Below are positions 25,303 to 37,279 of a DNA stretch of 39,742 nt, in pieces. Within the stretch, counting starts at the first letter, position 1. The number at the start of each line of letters is the position of its first letter. This DNA comes from Microbacterium sp. SCN 70-27. Lineage in GTDB: Bacteria > Actinomycetota > Actinomycetes > Actinomycetales > Microbacteriaceae. The notes beneath the pieces were generated by a model. That model had not been told where the DNA came from, made no database searches, and was given only the letters and a program-made list of their open reading frames with translations. The position numbers were made by a program, and so were the translations under genes. The DNA lies in the NCBI GenBank assembly GCA_001724425.1, contig MEEK01000025.1:1-39742 (forward strand), read 5' to 3'.

Positions 25303-26420
25303 GAGGGCACGCTCGCAATCTTCCAGCCGCGCTCTTCCAAGCCCTCGACGGCGCGGCGCACGGCACTCGGGACGACGCTGATCTCCGCGAGGCCGAACTG
25401 TGCGCGCGGCGAGTGCTCGAGGCGGAGGTCCTCTACGTTGACGTCCAGCTCCCCCAGGTCGCCGAACAGACGTCCGAGCTGGCCGGGGGTGTCGTCCACC
25501 ATGACGACGATCGACTCGAAGTGGCGCTTCTGCCCGTGCTTTCCGGGCAGGCGCTCGACGCCGTCGTTGCCGCGGCGGATCGTGTCGGCGACGGCCCGGC
25601 GGGCGCCCGGCTCTTCGGGATCGCGCAGCGCGTCGGCGACGGCCGCGAGGTCGACCGACAGCGCGTCGAGCACATCGACGACCGGTGCGGCGTTCGCGCC
25701 GAGGATCTGCACCCAGAGCTCCGGCGCCGATGCGGCGATGCGCGTCGTGTCGCGCACGCCCTGCCCTGCGAGTCGCAGGAAGTCGTCGGCGGCGTCGACG
25801 AACCGCCCGGCGAGGAGGGATGCCACGAGCTGCGGCACGTGCGAGACAAGCGCGACCGCGCGGTCGTGCTCCTCGGGGGTCATCTCGATCGGGGTCGCGC
25901 CGAGGTCGAGGGCGAGGCCTTCGACGAGTGCGAGGTCTGGCGCGGGGGTCTCCTCGTCGCGGCAGACGACCCAGGGTCGGCCGACGAAGATGTCCGCCCG
26001 TGCGGCGATCGCCCCGCCGCGCTCGCGGCCCGCCATCGGGTGCGAGCCGATGTAGTGCGTCAGGTCGACGCCTCGTCCGCGAAGCTCCTGCAGGGGGTCG
26101 AGCTTGACGCTCGCGACGTCGGTGACGACCGCGTCGGGGTATGCACGCAATTCCCGCTCGACGACGTCGGCGACGACGTCGGGGGGCGTCGCGACCACGA
26201 TGAGCGCCGGGGCGTCACCCTCCACGGCAGCGCGGCCGGCGCCGTAGTCGATCGCGAGACGTAGCTGTGCGGGCGAGGCATCCGCGAGCACGACGTCGAC
26301 GCCCAGGTTCCGCAGTGCATGGCCGATCGACGAGCCGAGCAGGCCCGCCCCGACGACGCGCACGGTCCCCGAGGTGCGCGCGGCGCGCACGCGCGCGTCA
26401 GCGACGGTCGAGTCGGTCAC
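25299..26420 (-). CDS. tyrA: Prephenate dehydrogenase with C-terminal ACT domain
   Basis: A 373-aa enzyme oxidising prephenate to 4-hydroxyphenylpyruvate for tyrosine synthesis. The NAD site is [15 protein letters not shown]; catalytic and substrate residues appear in [12 protein letters not shown] and [12 protein letters not shown]. From about residue 300 ([17 protein letters not shown]) an ACT domain suggests feedback by an aromatic amino acid. The start is GTG (26418-26420), 9 bp after the rluB stop, and the 3' end overlaps cmk. Confidence 0.94.
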   Translation of the reverse strand: MTDSTVADARVRAARTSGTVRVVGAGLLGSSIGHALRNLGVDVVLADASPAQLRLAIDYGAGRAAVEGDAPALIVVATPPDVVADVVERELRAYPDAVVTDVASVKLDPLQELRGRGVDLTHYIGSHPMAGRERGGAIAARADIFVGRPWVVCRDEETPAPDLALVEGLALDLGATPIEMTPEEHDRAVALVSHVPQLVASLLAGRFVDAADDFLRLAGQGVRDTTRIAASAPELWVQILGANAAPVVDVLDALSVDLAAVADALRDPEEPGARRAVADTIRRGNDGVERLPGKHGQKRHFESIVVMVDDTPGQLGRLFGDLGELDVNVEDLRLEHSPRAQFGLAEISVVPSAVRRAVEGLEERGWKIASVPS

Positions 26421-26429
26421 GGTATCCGC

Positions 26430-27233
26430 CTAGGAGTCAGCCTCTGGATCGGCGCCGCCCGTGCTCTGCCCGGGGGTCGCCTGGCGCGCCGCGGTGAGCA
26501 GGGCGCCGCGTTCCACTGTAGTCAATTCGCGGGCTCTGCCCGCTGGGAGGGTGCCCAGGTGCAGGGGCCCGAACTGGCGGCGGACCAGTTCGATCACGGG
26601 ATGCCCGACGGCGGCCATCATGCGACGCACGATCCGGTTGCGGCCCGAGTGCAGGGTGAGTTCGACGAGGCTCGACGCGTTCGAGGCATCCAGCAGGCGC
26701 GCCTTGTCGGCGACGATGGGGCCGTCCTCGAGCTCGATGCCCCGCGTGAGCGTCGCGATCGTCTGCGGCGCGACGCGGCCGTCGACCTTGGCGATGTACA
26801 CCTTCGTCACGCCGAACGACGGGTGGGCGAGGACGTGCGCGAGTTCGCCGTCGTTCGTGAGGACGAGGAGCCCACTCGTCTCGGCATCCAGCCGCCCGAC
26901 GTTGTAGAGGCGCTCCTCCCAGTCCTTCGTGAAGCGCCGGAGGTCCGGCCGGCCGTGCTCGTCCTTCATCGACGAGACGACGCCGGTCGGCTTGTTGAGC
27001 ATGATGTAGCGCTTCGTGGCATCCAGCTGGATCGCGGTGCCGTCGACGTCGACGAGGTCTGATGCCGGGTCGATGCGCGTTCCGAGTTCGGTGACGACGG
27101 TGCCGTTGACGCGCACGCGCCCCTCGACGATGTACTGCTCGCACACGCGCCGCGACGCGACGCCGGCGTTCGCGAGCACCTTCTGCAGGCGCACACCCTC
27201 CGTGTCGAGCCCGTGGTCCTGTGCCCCGCTCAT
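26430..27233 (-). CDS. rluB: Pseudouridine synthase, RsuA/RluB family
   Basis: A 267-aa enzyme that isomerises uridine in 23S (or 16S) rRNA. An N-terminal S4 domain (VRLQKVLANAGVASRRVCEQYI) precedes the catalytic domain with the Asp motif GRLDAETSGLLVLTNDG and the later SGRNRIVRRMMAAVGHPV. The ATG at 27233 overlaps the scpB stop (ATGA). The short C-terminal tail is low complexity. Family position next to scpB as in Rv1711. Confidence 0.93.
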   Translation of the reverse strand: MSGAQDHGLDTEGVRLQKVLANAGVASRRVCEQYIVEGRVRVNGTVVTELGTRIDPASDLVDVDGTAIQLDATKRYIMLNKPTGVVSSMKDEHGRPDLRRFTKDWEERLYNVGRLDAETSGLLVLTNDGELAHVLAHPSFGVTKVYIAKVDGRVAPQTIATLTRGIELEDGPIVADKARLLDASNASSLVELTLHSGRNRIVRRMMAAVGHPVIELVRRQFGPLHLGTLPAGRARELTTVERGALLTAARQATPGQSTGGADPEADS

Positions 27234-27856
27234 CGGATCACCTCTCCGTCGAAGCCGTCGGACCCGTCGTCCAGGAGCGGCGAGATGTGCGGCAGTTCGT
27301 CGAGGGAGTTGATCCCGAGGTTGACGAGCAACGCATCGGTCGTGCCGTAGTTGATCGCGCCGGTCTCGGGGTCGGTGAACAGCTCTGTGATGAGCCCGCG
27401 CGCGACGAGGGTGCGCACGACCGAGTCGACGTTGACGGCGCGGATCGCGGCGACCTGACTGCGGGTGACGGGCTGCTTGTAGGCGATCACCGCGAGGGTC
27501 TCGAGCGCGGCCTGCGACAGGCGACTGGGCGCCTGCGCGTTGACGAACTCCGCGACGAGATCGTCGTGCTCCTCGCGCACGTACAGGCGCCACCCGCCGC
27601 CGACTTCGCGGAGTTCGAACCCGCGGCGCGGTCCGCCGGTCTCGCCGTCGTAGTCGGCGACGAGCCCGTCCATGGCCTGGCGGACCGCCGGGACGGGCGA
27701 TCCGACCGCGGCGGCGAGCGCGACGAGGCTCTGCGGCTCGTCGACGATCATGAGGATCGCCTCGAGCCGCCGGGCGATGTCGGCCGGCTCCTGCGAGCGC
27801 GGCGGCGCCTCCTCGGTGGCGGTGGCTGCAGCCGCGGCGTTCGGGTCATCGGTCAT
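27230..27856 (-). CDS. scpB: SMC-Scp complex subunit ScpB
   Basis: A 208-aa kleisin partner made of two winged helices: IARRLEAILMIVDEPQSLVALAAA and LSQAALETLAVIAYKQPVTRSQVAAIRAVNVDSVVRTL, ending with the family GTTDALLVNLGINSLDELP. It works with ScpA and SMC in chromosome compaction. The start overlaps scpA by 11 bp. About 25 residues at the N-terminus are Ala/Thr-rich and variable. Confidence 0.96.
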   Translation of the reverse strand: MTDDPNAAAAATATEEAPPRSQEPADIARRLEAILMIVDEPQSLVALAAAVGSPVPAVRQAMDGLVADYDGETGGPRRGFELREVGGGWRLYVREEHDDLVAEFVNAQAPSRLSQAALETLAVIAYKQPVTRSQVAAIRAVNVDSVVRTLVARGLITELFTDPETGAINYGTTDALLVNLGINSLDELPHISPLLDDGSDGFDGEVIR

Positions 27857-28739
27857 AGTCGGCTCCCAACGAGGCGAGATTCTCTTCGGACCAGCGCTCC
27901 GCGGTCCAGCGCAGGGTCAGCTCGCCGAGCGGCTCCAGTTGCTCGAACGAGATGGCGGCGTGGCGGTACAGCTCGAGCACCGCGAGGAAGCGGGCGACGA
28001 CGATGCCGGGCTGGGCGACGCCGGCGACGAGCTCGCGGAAGTTCAGGGTCCCCGCGTCGCGCAAGAGCGTCACGACGACGGCGGCCTGTTCGCGGATCGA
28101 GATGAGCGGTGCATGCAGGTGGTCGAGGCCGACGGAGGGGATCTCCTTCGGGGTGAACGCGAGCAGCGCGATCGCGGCGAAGTCGTCCTTCGAGAGGGTC
28201 CAGACGAGCTCGGGCACCGAGCGGCGGTGCTTCTCGTCGAGCTTCACGGCGCGGACGTGCCGGCGGTCCTCGCGGCGCAGCGACCGCTCGAACCAGGCCG
28301 ACACCTCCTTGAAGGCGCGGTACTGCAGCAGACGCGCGAACAGCAGGTCGCGCGCCTCGAGGAGCGCGACCGACTCGGCATCCACGAGCTCGCCCTGCGG
28401 CAGGAGCCCCGCGACCTTCATGTCGAGGAGCGTCGCGGCGACGACCAGGAACTCGGATGCCTGCTCGAGCTCTTCGTCGTCGTCGAGGCCCTTGAGGTAG
28501 GAGATGAACTCGTCGGTGACCTTGCTGAGCGAGATCTCGGTGATGTCGAGCTCGTGCTTGCCGAGGAGGCTCAGGAGCAGGTCGAAGGGTCCGTCGAAGT
28601 TCGCGAGCGAGACGCGGAATCCGTCGGCGGACTCCGCCGCGGCGTCTCCCCCGGCCTCCGGCGCGGTCTCCGCCTGCGCGAGCGCGGCGTCTCCCCCGTC
28701 GTCCGGACCCGTCGCGGAGTCGTCAGGCGACGGCGCCAC
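27846..28739 (-). CDS. scpA: Segregation and condensation protein ScpA
   Basis: A 297-aa kleisin: FRVSLANFDGPFDLLLSLLGKHELDI is the SMC-binding N-terminus, EFLVVAATLLDMK follows, and the C-terminal winged helix lies around TLRWTAERW. The GTG at 28739 is the only in-frame start that leaves the N-terminal domain intact while fitting the end of parA (17-bp overlap). The first 45 residues are acidic and Gly/Ala-rich, an extension not part of the fold. Confidence 0.94.
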   Translation of the reverse strand: MAPSPDDSATGPDDGGDAALAQAETAPEAGGDAAAESADGFRVSLANFDGPFDLLLSLLGKHELDITEISLSKVTDEFISYLKGLDDDEELEQASEFLVVAATLLDMKVAGLLPQGELVDAESVALLEARDLLFARLLQYRAFKEVSAWFERSLRREDRRHVRAVKLDEKHRRSVPELVWTLSKDDFAAIALLAFTPKEIPSVGLDHLHAPLISIREQAAVVVTLLRDAGTLNFRELVAGVAQPGIVVARFLAVLELYRHAAISFEQLEPLGELTLRWTAERWSEENLASLGADYDR

Positions 28740-29607
28740 GGGCGACCAGCTCCCGCGCGAGGCGCAGGTAGGCCTGCGCGGCGGCGTGCTCCGGCGCGAA
28801 CACCGTGATGGGCACGCCCGCCACCGAGGCATCCGGGAACTTCACGGTGCGCCCGATGACGGTCTCCAGCACGTCGTCGCCGAATGCCTCGACGACCCGC
28901 TCGAGGACCTCGCGCGAGTGCAGCGTGCGGGGGTCGTACATCGTCGCGAGCACGCCGTCGAGCGTGATGGAGGGGTTGAGCCGGTCGCGGACCTTGTCGA
29001 TCGTCTCGATCAGGAGCGCCACACCGCGCAGCGCGAAGAACTCGCACTCGAGCGGGATGAGCACACCGTGGCTCGCGGTGAGCGCGTTGACCGTGAGGAG
29101 GCCGAGCGAGGGCTGGCAGTCGATGAGGATGACGTCGTACTCGCCCGCGACCTTCCGGAGCACGCGGGCGAGGATCGTCTCGCGGGCCACCTCGTTGACC
29201 AGATGCACCTCCGCGGCGGACAGGTCGATGTTCGCGGGGATCACGTCGAGCCCGTCGACCGATGTCCCCACGATCACCTCGTGCGGGTCGCGCTTCGTGT
29301 CGAGGAGCAGATCGTAGATCGTCGGAACGTCGTGGGTCGCGATGCCGAGGCCCGCCGACAGCGCGCCCTGCGGGTCGAAGTCGACCGCGAGCACCTTGCG
29401 CCCGTATTGTGCGAGCGCCGCGGCGAGATTGATCGTCGTCGTGGTCTTGCCGACGCCGCCCTTCTGGTTGCACAGGGCGATGATGCGCGCCGGCCCGTGC
29501 GACTCGAGCGGGGCGGGAGTGGCGAAGCCGTGATACGGACGGCCGGTCGGACCGATCGGGATGTCCGCCGCTTCGGCCTTCTTCGTTCCGCGCGCCTTCT
29601 CCGCCAC
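28723..29607 (-). CDS. ParA-family (Soj-like) ATPase
   Basis: A 294-aa deviant-Walker ATPase, CNQKGGVGKTTTTINLA at 46-62, with DFDPQGALSAGLG and DCQPSLGLLTVNAL. No ParB follows, so it is the scpAB-linked paralogue (Rv1708 type) rather than the oriC parAB pair; its cargo is unknown. About 40 Pro/Gly/Lys-rich residues precede the ATPase fold. It starts with GTG at 29607, with AGGAGA upstream. It heads the scpA-scpB-rluB-tyrA-cmk-der chain. Confidence 0.93.
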   Translation of the reverse strand: MAEKARGTKKAEAADIPIGPTGRPYHGFATPAPLESHGPARIIALCNQKGGVGKTTTTINLAAALAQYGRKVLAVDFDPQGALSAGLGIATHDVPTIYDLLLDTKRDPHEVIVGTSVDGLDVIPANIDLSAAEVHLVNEVARETILARVLRKVAGEYDVILIDCQPSLGLLTVNALTASHGVLIPLECEFFALRGVALLIETIDKVRDRLNPSITLDGVLATMYDPRTLHSREVLERVVEAFGDDVLETVIGRTVKFPDASVAGVPITVFAPEHAAAQAYLRLARELVARGAVA

Positions 29608-29712
29608 CGAATCTCCTGCTTTCTCGTGTCCCTCCCGGGACTCGTGCGATCGATTCTCCCACAGGCGCGCACGAGCACCGGGAAGGCGCCTCGGCGAGGT
29701 GGTCTGCCGGGC

Positions 29713-30324
29713 TCAGAGGCTCCCGAGGACGTCGAGCCGCAGTTGCGCCGTCACGGCGATCAGGAGGTAGTCGGCGATGACGAGGAGAGGGAGCCACGAC
29801 AGGATCCACGCGCCGACGCGTCGCCCCGTCGCGCCCGCGCCCCATACGCCGGAGCGCAGGCTCCACCCGAGCACGGTGACAAAGAGCGGGATCGTGACGA
29901 GCCAGATGACCATGCACCACGGGCAGAGGGTCGAGTACTCGAAGATGCTGCGGTAGGCGAAGAAGTGGATGAGGACGAACGCGCCCAGAACGAACACGGT
30001 GAACGTCCGCCAGAACCAGGCTCGGAGGCCCGATGGGGCGGCGAGCGCTGCGGCTCCCGCGAAGACGGGCCCGAGGAACAGCACGATCCCGATGATCGAG
30101 TTGCTGAACCCGAGTAGGTTCCCGCCCGGAGAGAGCAGGTTCGGTCCGCACGTGACGACGGGGCTGACGTTGCACGTGATGAGGGCGTCCCCACCGGTGA
30201 GCTGCCCGATGTACTCGTGATACAGCAGGAAGGAGACCGTCCAGCCGGCGAGGCCCGCGACGATCCACCAGATCGACATGGCGCGCGACGGGCGGAAGGC
30301 GCGGGCGTCGGTGAGCACACTCAT
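29713..30324 (-). CDS. Vitamin K epoxide reductase (VKOR) family protein
   Basis: A 203-aa membrane protein with about five hydrophobic helices. It has the loop cysteine pair Cys51/Cys59 (CNVSPVVTC) and the redox motif CPWC (134-137). Bacterial VKOR reoxidises DsbA-like proteins, passing electrons to menaquinone, for disulfide formation outside the cytoplasm. The ATG at 30324 is chosen because GAGG lies about 9 bp upstream; the ATG at 30333 overlaps that site. It stands between xerD and parA with 101- and 105-bp gaps. Confidence 0.92.
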   Translation of the reverse strand: MSVLTDARAFRPSRAMSIWWIVAGLAGWTVSFLLYHEYIGQLTGGDALITCNVSPVVTCGPNLLSPGGNLLGFSNSIIGIVLFLGPVFAGAAALAAPSGLRAWFWRTFTVFVLGAFVLIHFFAYRSIFEYSTLCPWCMVIWLVTIPLFVTVLGWSLRSGVWGAGATGRRVGAWILSWLPLLVIADYLLIAVTAQLRLDVLGSL

Positions 30325-30425
30325 GCCGTTCATCCTCGCCCGCAGGCTCGGCGGAGGCATCCGTCCTGGCCGTGAAAACCCGGGGCGGGCAGGCACGATG
30401 CGTGGCGCGATCGTTCCGGGTCGGG

Positions 30426-31349
30426 TCAGCGGGCACGCGGATGCGACGTCAGGTACACGTCGCGGAGAGCGTCGGCCGTGACGTGCGTGTAGATCTGGGT
30501 GGTCGCGACGGATGCGTGGCCGAGCAGTTCCTGCACGACCCGGACGTCCGCGCCGCCTTGCAGGAGGTGGGTTGCGAACGAGTGGCGGAACGTGTGCGGA
30601 GACACGTGCGCGGTGAGGCCGGCGCGCTCCGCGGCGGCCTGGATGACGAGCCAGGCCCCCTGCCGCGACATCGGCGCGCCCCGCGCACCGAGGAAGAGCC
30701 GTGGGGATGCCTTGCCGCGCCGCGACAGCTCCGGCCGGGCGCGGGCAAGGTACGCGTCGACGGCGGCGCGCGCGTACGAGCCGACCGGGACGATGCGCTC
30801 CTTGTCCCCCTTGCCGCGCACGCGCAGCACGTCGCCGTGCGCCAGGTCGTCGACATCGAGCTGCATGACCTCCGAGACGCGCGCGCCCGTCGCGTACAGG
30901 AGTTCGAGCAGGGCGCGGTCGCGCAGCTGGGTGAGCTCCGCGTCCACCGCGTCGCCCGGGGCGGGCCCCGCGGCATCCAGCACGCGTTCGATCTGGTCGA
31001 TCGAGAGGGCTTTCGGCAGCGGCTTCGGCGTCTTCGGGGGGCGCAGGCGCTCGGTGGGGTCCGCGTCGCAGATCCCCTCGCGCACGAGGAAGCGATGGAG
31101 CCCGCGCACCGACGACTGGAGCCGGGCGAGCGACGTCGCCGCCGGGGCCGGGACGGCAGAGGCACGCTCCGCCGCGAAGGCGGTGACGAGAGCCGGGGTC
31201 ACGTCGGCCGTGTCGTCGACGTCGCGCTCCGCGAGCCAGGCGCGGTACCCGGCGAGGTCGCGGCGGTAGGCGGCGACGGTGTGCTCGGAGAGCCCCCGTT
31301 CGATCGACACGTGCCGGAGGTACGCGTCGACGGCCCGATCCAGGCGCAT
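30426..31349 (-). CDS. xerD: Site-specific tyrosine recombinase XerD
   Basis: A 307-aa recombinase resolving chromosome dimers at dif with XerC. The catalytic set is complete: Arg157 (TGARVSE), Lys180, His252 and Arg255 ([12 protein letters not shown]), His278 (LGHAS) and Tyr287 (QIYTHV). The SAM-like core-binding domain covers residues 1-90. The start at 31349 lies 13 bp after the NUDIX stop with a weak ribosome site. Position after pyrG-nudix matches Rv1701, supporting XerD rather than a phage integrase. Confidence 0.95.
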   Translation of the reverse strand: MRLDRAVDAYLRHVSIERGLSEHTVAAYRRDLAGYRAWLAERDVDDTADVTPALVTAFAAERASAVPAPAATSLARLQSSVRGLHRFLVREGICDADPTERLRPPKTPKPLPKALSIDQIERVLDAAGPAPGDAVDAELTQLRDRALLELLYATGARVSEVMQLDVDDLAHGDVLRVRGKGDKERIVPVGSYARAAVDAYLARARPELSRRGKASPRLFLGARGAPMSRQGAWLVIQAAAERAGLTAHVSPHTFRHSFATHLLQGGADVRVVQELLGHASVATTQIYTHVTADALRDVYLTSHPRAR

Positions 31350-31362
31350 GAGGAGCCGTGCC

Positions 31363-33634
<2,272 letters not shown>

Positions 33635-35338
33635 TCATCCTATCAGCGATGTGCGGCCGAGGCTCAGCAGTTCCCGCGCATGTTCGAGTGCCGCGGGCGA
33701 ATCGGGCAGCCCCGACAGGAGGCGCGCCATCTCGGCCTCGCGCTCGGCGCCGTCCAGGGCCCGGACGCTGGATGCCGTGACGGAGCCGTCGCTCGACTTG
33801 ACGACCGTCAGGTGGTTGTTCGCGAACGCCGCGACCTGCGCGAGGTGCGTCACGACGATCACCTGGCTCGTACGCGCCAGTGCTCCCAGCCGTCGACCGA
33901 CCTCGATCGCCGCGGCACCGCCGATGCCGGCGTCGATCTCGTCGAAGACGAAGGTCGGCACGGCGCCGGTGCCGGCGATGACGACCTCGATCGCGAGCAT
34001 GACGCGGCTGAGCTCACCTCCGGAGGCGCTGCGGGCGACCGGGCGCGGGTCGGCGCCGGGGTGCGGGGCGAGGAGAATCGCGACCTCGTCGCGTCCCGAC
34101 GTCGTGGGGGTGGTGGGTTCGACGGCGACGACGACGCGGGCATCCGGCAGTGCGAGCGCGCGCAGCTCTTCCGTGACGGCCGCACCGAGGCGGTCGGCCG
34201 CCGTGGTGCGCGCCGCGGTCAGACGCGCGGATGCCTCGTCGAGCCGCGCCGTCAGGGCGTCGAGTTCGGCACGCAGCCGCTCGACGCGGTCGCCGTCGTC
34301 GTCGAGTTCGGCGAGGCGCAGGGAACCCGTGGCACGCAGGGACAGCGCCTCGTCCAGCGAGCCGTGCGTCCGCACGATGCTCGCGAGCGCGGCGCGACGC
34401 TCCTCGACGGCGGCGAGCTCGTGCGGCCCGGATTCGTCGAGGTCGGCGAGATAGCGGCTGAGGTCGCCGCCGAGATCGGAGGCCCGGTAGCCGAGTTCCT
34501 CGAGCGTCGTGACGTGGGCCTGGAGCGCGGCGTCGCTGCCCGCGGCGCGCTCCAGCGCGCGACGCGCTTCGGCGAGGAGGCCGATGACATCGGGCGTGTC
34601 GCCGTCGCCCGACAGCGCCTCGTGTGCGAGGGTCGCGGCGAGTCGGAGCTCTTCGGCGTTCGAGAGTCGTTCCGCGCGCTGGGCGAGTTCGACGTCCTCG
34701 CCGGGCTGTGGATCGACCTGTTCCAGGTCGGCCAGCGCGGCGCGCAGGTCGGCGGCCTCCCGCGCCCGCTCATCGCGGCGGTCGGTGAGGTCGTCGAGCT
34801 GGGCGGTCAGCATGCGGGACTCTTCGAAGAGTCCGCGGTAGTCGGCGAGGGCCCGGGCGACGGCGTCGCCACCGAACCTGTCGAGCGCATCACGTTGCGC
34901 CGACGCCGAGCGCAGGCGCAGCTGGTCGGACTGGCCGTGCACGACGACGAGCTCATCCGCGAGATCCGCGAGCACCCCGGCCGGTGCGGTGCGGCCGCCG
35001 ACACTCGCGCGACTGCGCCCCTCGGCGGTCACGGTGCGCCCGAGGTACAGCTCCGCGCGACCGTCGCCGATCGGCTCGATCTCTCCCCCGGCATCCGCGA
35101 CCCGGTCGGCGACCGGCCCCTGCTCCGGCACGATCCAGACTCCCTCGACCGCCGCCTGGTCGGCGCCGGATCGCACCGTCCCGGCGTCGGAGCGTGCGCC
35201 CATGAGGAGTCCGAGCCCCGTCACGACCATCGTCTTGCCGGCGCCGGTCTCCCCCGTGATCGCCGTGAATCCGGGCCCGATCGGAAGCGTCGCCGCCGCG
35301 ATGACGCCGAGGTCGCGCAGCGAGATCTGCTCGATCAC
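33635..35338 (-). CDS. recN: DNA repair protein RecN
   Basis: A 567-aa SMC-like ATPase for double-strand break repair. The Walker A motif is GETGAGKT (29-36); a long coiled coil runs about residues 150-370, rich in Arg, Glu and Leu; the signature SASGGELSRVMLAIE and Walker B FVFDEIDAGIGG follow. The GTG at 35338 overlaps the nadK stop (GTGA). Confidence 0.96.
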   Translation of the reverse strand: MIEQISLRDLGVIAAATLPIGPGFTAITGETGAGKTMVVTGLGLLMGARSDAGTVRSGADQAAVEGVWIVPEQGPVADRVADAGGEIEPIGDGRAELYLGRTVTAEGRSRASVGGRTAPAGVLADLADELVVVHGQSDQLRLRSASAQRDALDRFGGDAVARALADYRGLFEESRMLTAQLDDLTDRRDERAREAADLRAALADLEQVDPQPGEDVELAQRAERLSNAEELRLAATLAHEALSGDGDTPDVIGLLAEARRALERAAGSDAALQAHVTTLEELGYRASDLGGDLSRYLADLDESGPHELAAVEERRAALASIVRTHGSLDEALSLRATGSLRLAELDDDGDRVERLRAELDALTARLDEASARLTAARTTAADRLGAAVTEELRALALPDARVVVAVEPTTPTTSGRDEVAILLAPHPGADPRPVARSASGGELSRVMLAIEVVIAGTGAVPTFVFDEIDAGIGGAAAIEVGRRLGALARTSQVIVVTHLAQVAAFANNHLTVVKSSDGSVTASSVRALDGAEREAEMARLLSGLPDSPAALEHARELLSLGRTSLIG

Positions 35339-36276
35339 GCCGTGCCGCCCGTGTCGGGCCCTCGCCAACCGGCGACGGGCAGTTGGAACTTGCGCACGAG
35401 TCGGTCGGTGAACAGGGCGGGATGCAGACGCGCCAACCGCACGGGCTCGGGCGATCGTCGGGCGACGACCCGCGCGCCCGGGGGAAGCTCGTGGGAGCGG
35501 CGCCCGTCGCACCAGAGGATGCCCGTGCCGTCCGTCCGGGCGAGCACTTCGATCGCGACGGTCGCCTCAGGACCCACCACGAGCGGCCGCGCGAACAGCG
35601 CATGGGCAGACAGCGGCACGACGGCGATCGCCTCGACCGTGGGCCAGATGACGGGGCCGCCGGCCGAGAAGTTGTACGCGGTCGACCCGGTCGGCGTCGA
35701 CACGACGACGCCGTCGCAGCCGAAGCTCGACAGGGGACGGCCGTCGATCTCCATGACGACCTCCATCATCCGCTCGCGGGCCGCCTTCTCGACGGTCGCC
35801 TCGTTGAGCGCCCACGTGTCGTAGATCGCCGTACCGTCTGCGTCGATGACCTCGACGGCGAGCGTCATCCGCTCCTCCACCTCGTAGTCGCGGTCGATCA
35901 CACGGCGCATCGCGTCGTCGATGACATCGGCCTCGATCTCGGCGAGGAACCCGACGTGACCCATGTTGATGCCGAGGATCGGCGCCGTCCCGCCGCGCAC
36001 GAGTTCCGCGGCGCGCAGGATCGTGCCGTCGCCGCCGAGGACGATGGCGAGTTCGATCCGGTCGACGGGAACCTCCACGCCGAGTGCGGCGATCGACGCC
36101 GCACTGCCGTTCACCTGACCGATCGCCGCGCGCAGCTCGCCGTCCTCCGCGGGCAGCACGGGGCGCGCCCCGGCATCCAGCAGCGCGGCGATGACGCGTC
36201 GCGCGGCGATGACGGTGTCTTCGCGGCGGACGTGCGCGACGACGAGGATCTCTCGCGGGTTCTCCCCGGTGGTCAT
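35335..36276 (-). CDS. nadK: NAD kinase
   Basis: A 313-aa kinase making NADP from NAD. GGDG at 81-84 with GTILRAAE, then NMGHVGFLAEIE, NEATVEK and the NAD-binding VSTPTGSTAYNFSAGGPVIWP. The ATG at 36276 overlaps the tlyA stop (ATGA). The length is typical of actinobacterial NadK. Confidence 0.97.
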   Translation of the reverse strand: MTTGENPREILVVAHVRREDTVIAARRVIAALLDAGARPVLPAEDGELRAAIGQVNGSAASIAALGVEVPVDRIELAIVLGGDGTILRAAELVRGGTAPILGINMGHVGFLAEIEADVIDDAMRRVIDRDYEVEERMTLAVEVIDADGTAIYDTWALNEATVEKAARERMMEVVMEIDGRPLSSFGCDGVVVSTPTGSTAYNFSAGGPVIWPTVEAIAVVPLSAHALFARPLVVGPEATVAIEVLARTDGTGILWCDGRRSHELPPGARVVARRSPEPVRLARLHPALFTDRLVRKFQLPVAGWRGPDTGGTA

Positions 36277-37085
36277 CTCGCTCCCGCCAATCGGTTCACG
36301 GTCTCCAGATATTCTGTCGGATTGCCGAGGTCGCGGTGCGCGTCGGTGCGCCGCAGGTGCACGAGGAACTCCTGGTTGCCGTGCGTGCCGGCAAGGGGCG
36401 ACGAGATGACGCCGAACGTCCCGAGCCCCTCGTCCCACGCGGCCCACAGGACCGAGGCGACGGCGTCGGCGCGCGCCGCGGCATCCGTCACGAGTCCTTC
36501 GCGCACGCCCGTACGCCCCACTTCGAACTGCGGCTTCACGAGCAGCACGATGTCGGCGTCCGCCGCGGCCACGATGCCCACGGCCGGCAGGACGTGCGTG
36601 AGGGAGATGAAGGACAGATCGCCCGTCACGACATCGGGGACGGCGTCCGCTCCGGATGCCTCCGCCAGGGTCTCCCGCGTCATGTAGCGGACGTTGAATC
36701 CCTCGACGGCGCGCACGCCCGGGTCGGCGGCGATCGTCGGGTCGAGCTGCCCGTGCCCGACGTCGACGGCGAGGACCTCGGCGGCGCCGCGCTCCCGCAG
36801 CACCTGGGTGAACCCGCCGGTCGAGGCGCCCATGTCGAGGCAGACGCGTCCGCGCACGTCGACGCCGAACGCGTCGAGCGCCGCGAGGAGCTTGTGCGCT
36901 GCGCGGCTGACGTAGTGGTCGGATGCCGCGACCGCGATCTCCTGCGCCTCCGACACCTTCGTGGAGGGCTTCACGACGGGCATCCCGTCGACCGACACGA
37001 GGCCTGCCTCGACGAGCTGCGCGGCCTGCGTGCGCGAACGGGCGAGCCCGCGCGCGGCGACGGCGGCGTCCAGACGCTGTGTCAC
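36273..37085 (-). CDS. tlyA: TlyA-family rRNA 2'-O-methyltransferase
   Basis: A 270-aa protein: an N-terminal S4 domain (RLDAAVAARGLARSRTQAAQLVEAGLV), then an FtsJ-like methyltransferase with SAM motif CLDMGASTGGFTQVL. In mycobacteria TlyA methylates C1409 of 16S and C1920 of 23S rRNA and sets capreomycin sensitivity. It starts with GTG at 37085, overlapping the stop of the 57-aa small gene (GTGA). Confidence 0.95.
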   Translation of the reverse strand: MTQRLDAAVAARGLARSRTQAAQLVEAGLVSVDGMPVVKPSTKVSEAQEIAVAASDHYVSRAAHKLLAALDAFGVDVRGRVCLDMGASTGGFTQVLRERGAAEVLAVDVGHGQLDPTIAADPGVRAVEGFNVRYMTRETLAEASGADAVPDVVTGDLSFISLTHVLPAVGIVAAADADIVLLVKPQFEVGRTGVREGLVTDAAARADAVASVLWAAWDEGLGTFGVISSPLAGTHGNQEFLVHLRRTDAHRDLGNPTEYLETVNRLAGAR

Positions 37086-37255
37086 GCGTGGTGGTCCCGC
37101 GGTCCGGACTCGAGCCGCCGCGCGAGGTCGTCGTGGAGCGCCGCGTAGGCGCCCGCGCGCTCGGCGAGCGGCTGCTGCTCGATCACCTCGAGCGTCGAGA
37201 GCAGATCCTCGCGGCGTGCGTCACGATCGGTGGCATCGGAGGAATCCAGGGACAT
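37082..37255 (-). CDS. Small conserved protein between the HAD phosphatase and tlyA (Rv1693-like)
   Basis: A 57-aa ORF starting MSLDSSDATDRDARREDLLS and ending in RRLESGPRDHHA. It is polar and predicted helical, with an LSTLEVIEQQPLAERAGAYAALHDDLARRL amphipathic core, no Cys and no membrane segment. Position and size equal Rv1693 of M. tuberculosis (58 aa), supporting a real gene; its function is unknown. The ATG at 37255 is 24 bp after the HAD stop, and the TGA overlaps the tlyA GTG. Confidence 0.8.
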   Translation of the reverse strand: MSLDSSDATDRDARREDLLSTLEVIEQQPLAERAGAYAALHDDLARRLESGPRDHHA

Positions 37256-37279
37256 GCCTCCACGATACGCGGTGCCTCG

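Noticed and set aside
30426..31349. Phage integrase
   Set aside because: Full-length XerD motifs and conserved position after pyrG-nudix show a housekeeping recombinase.
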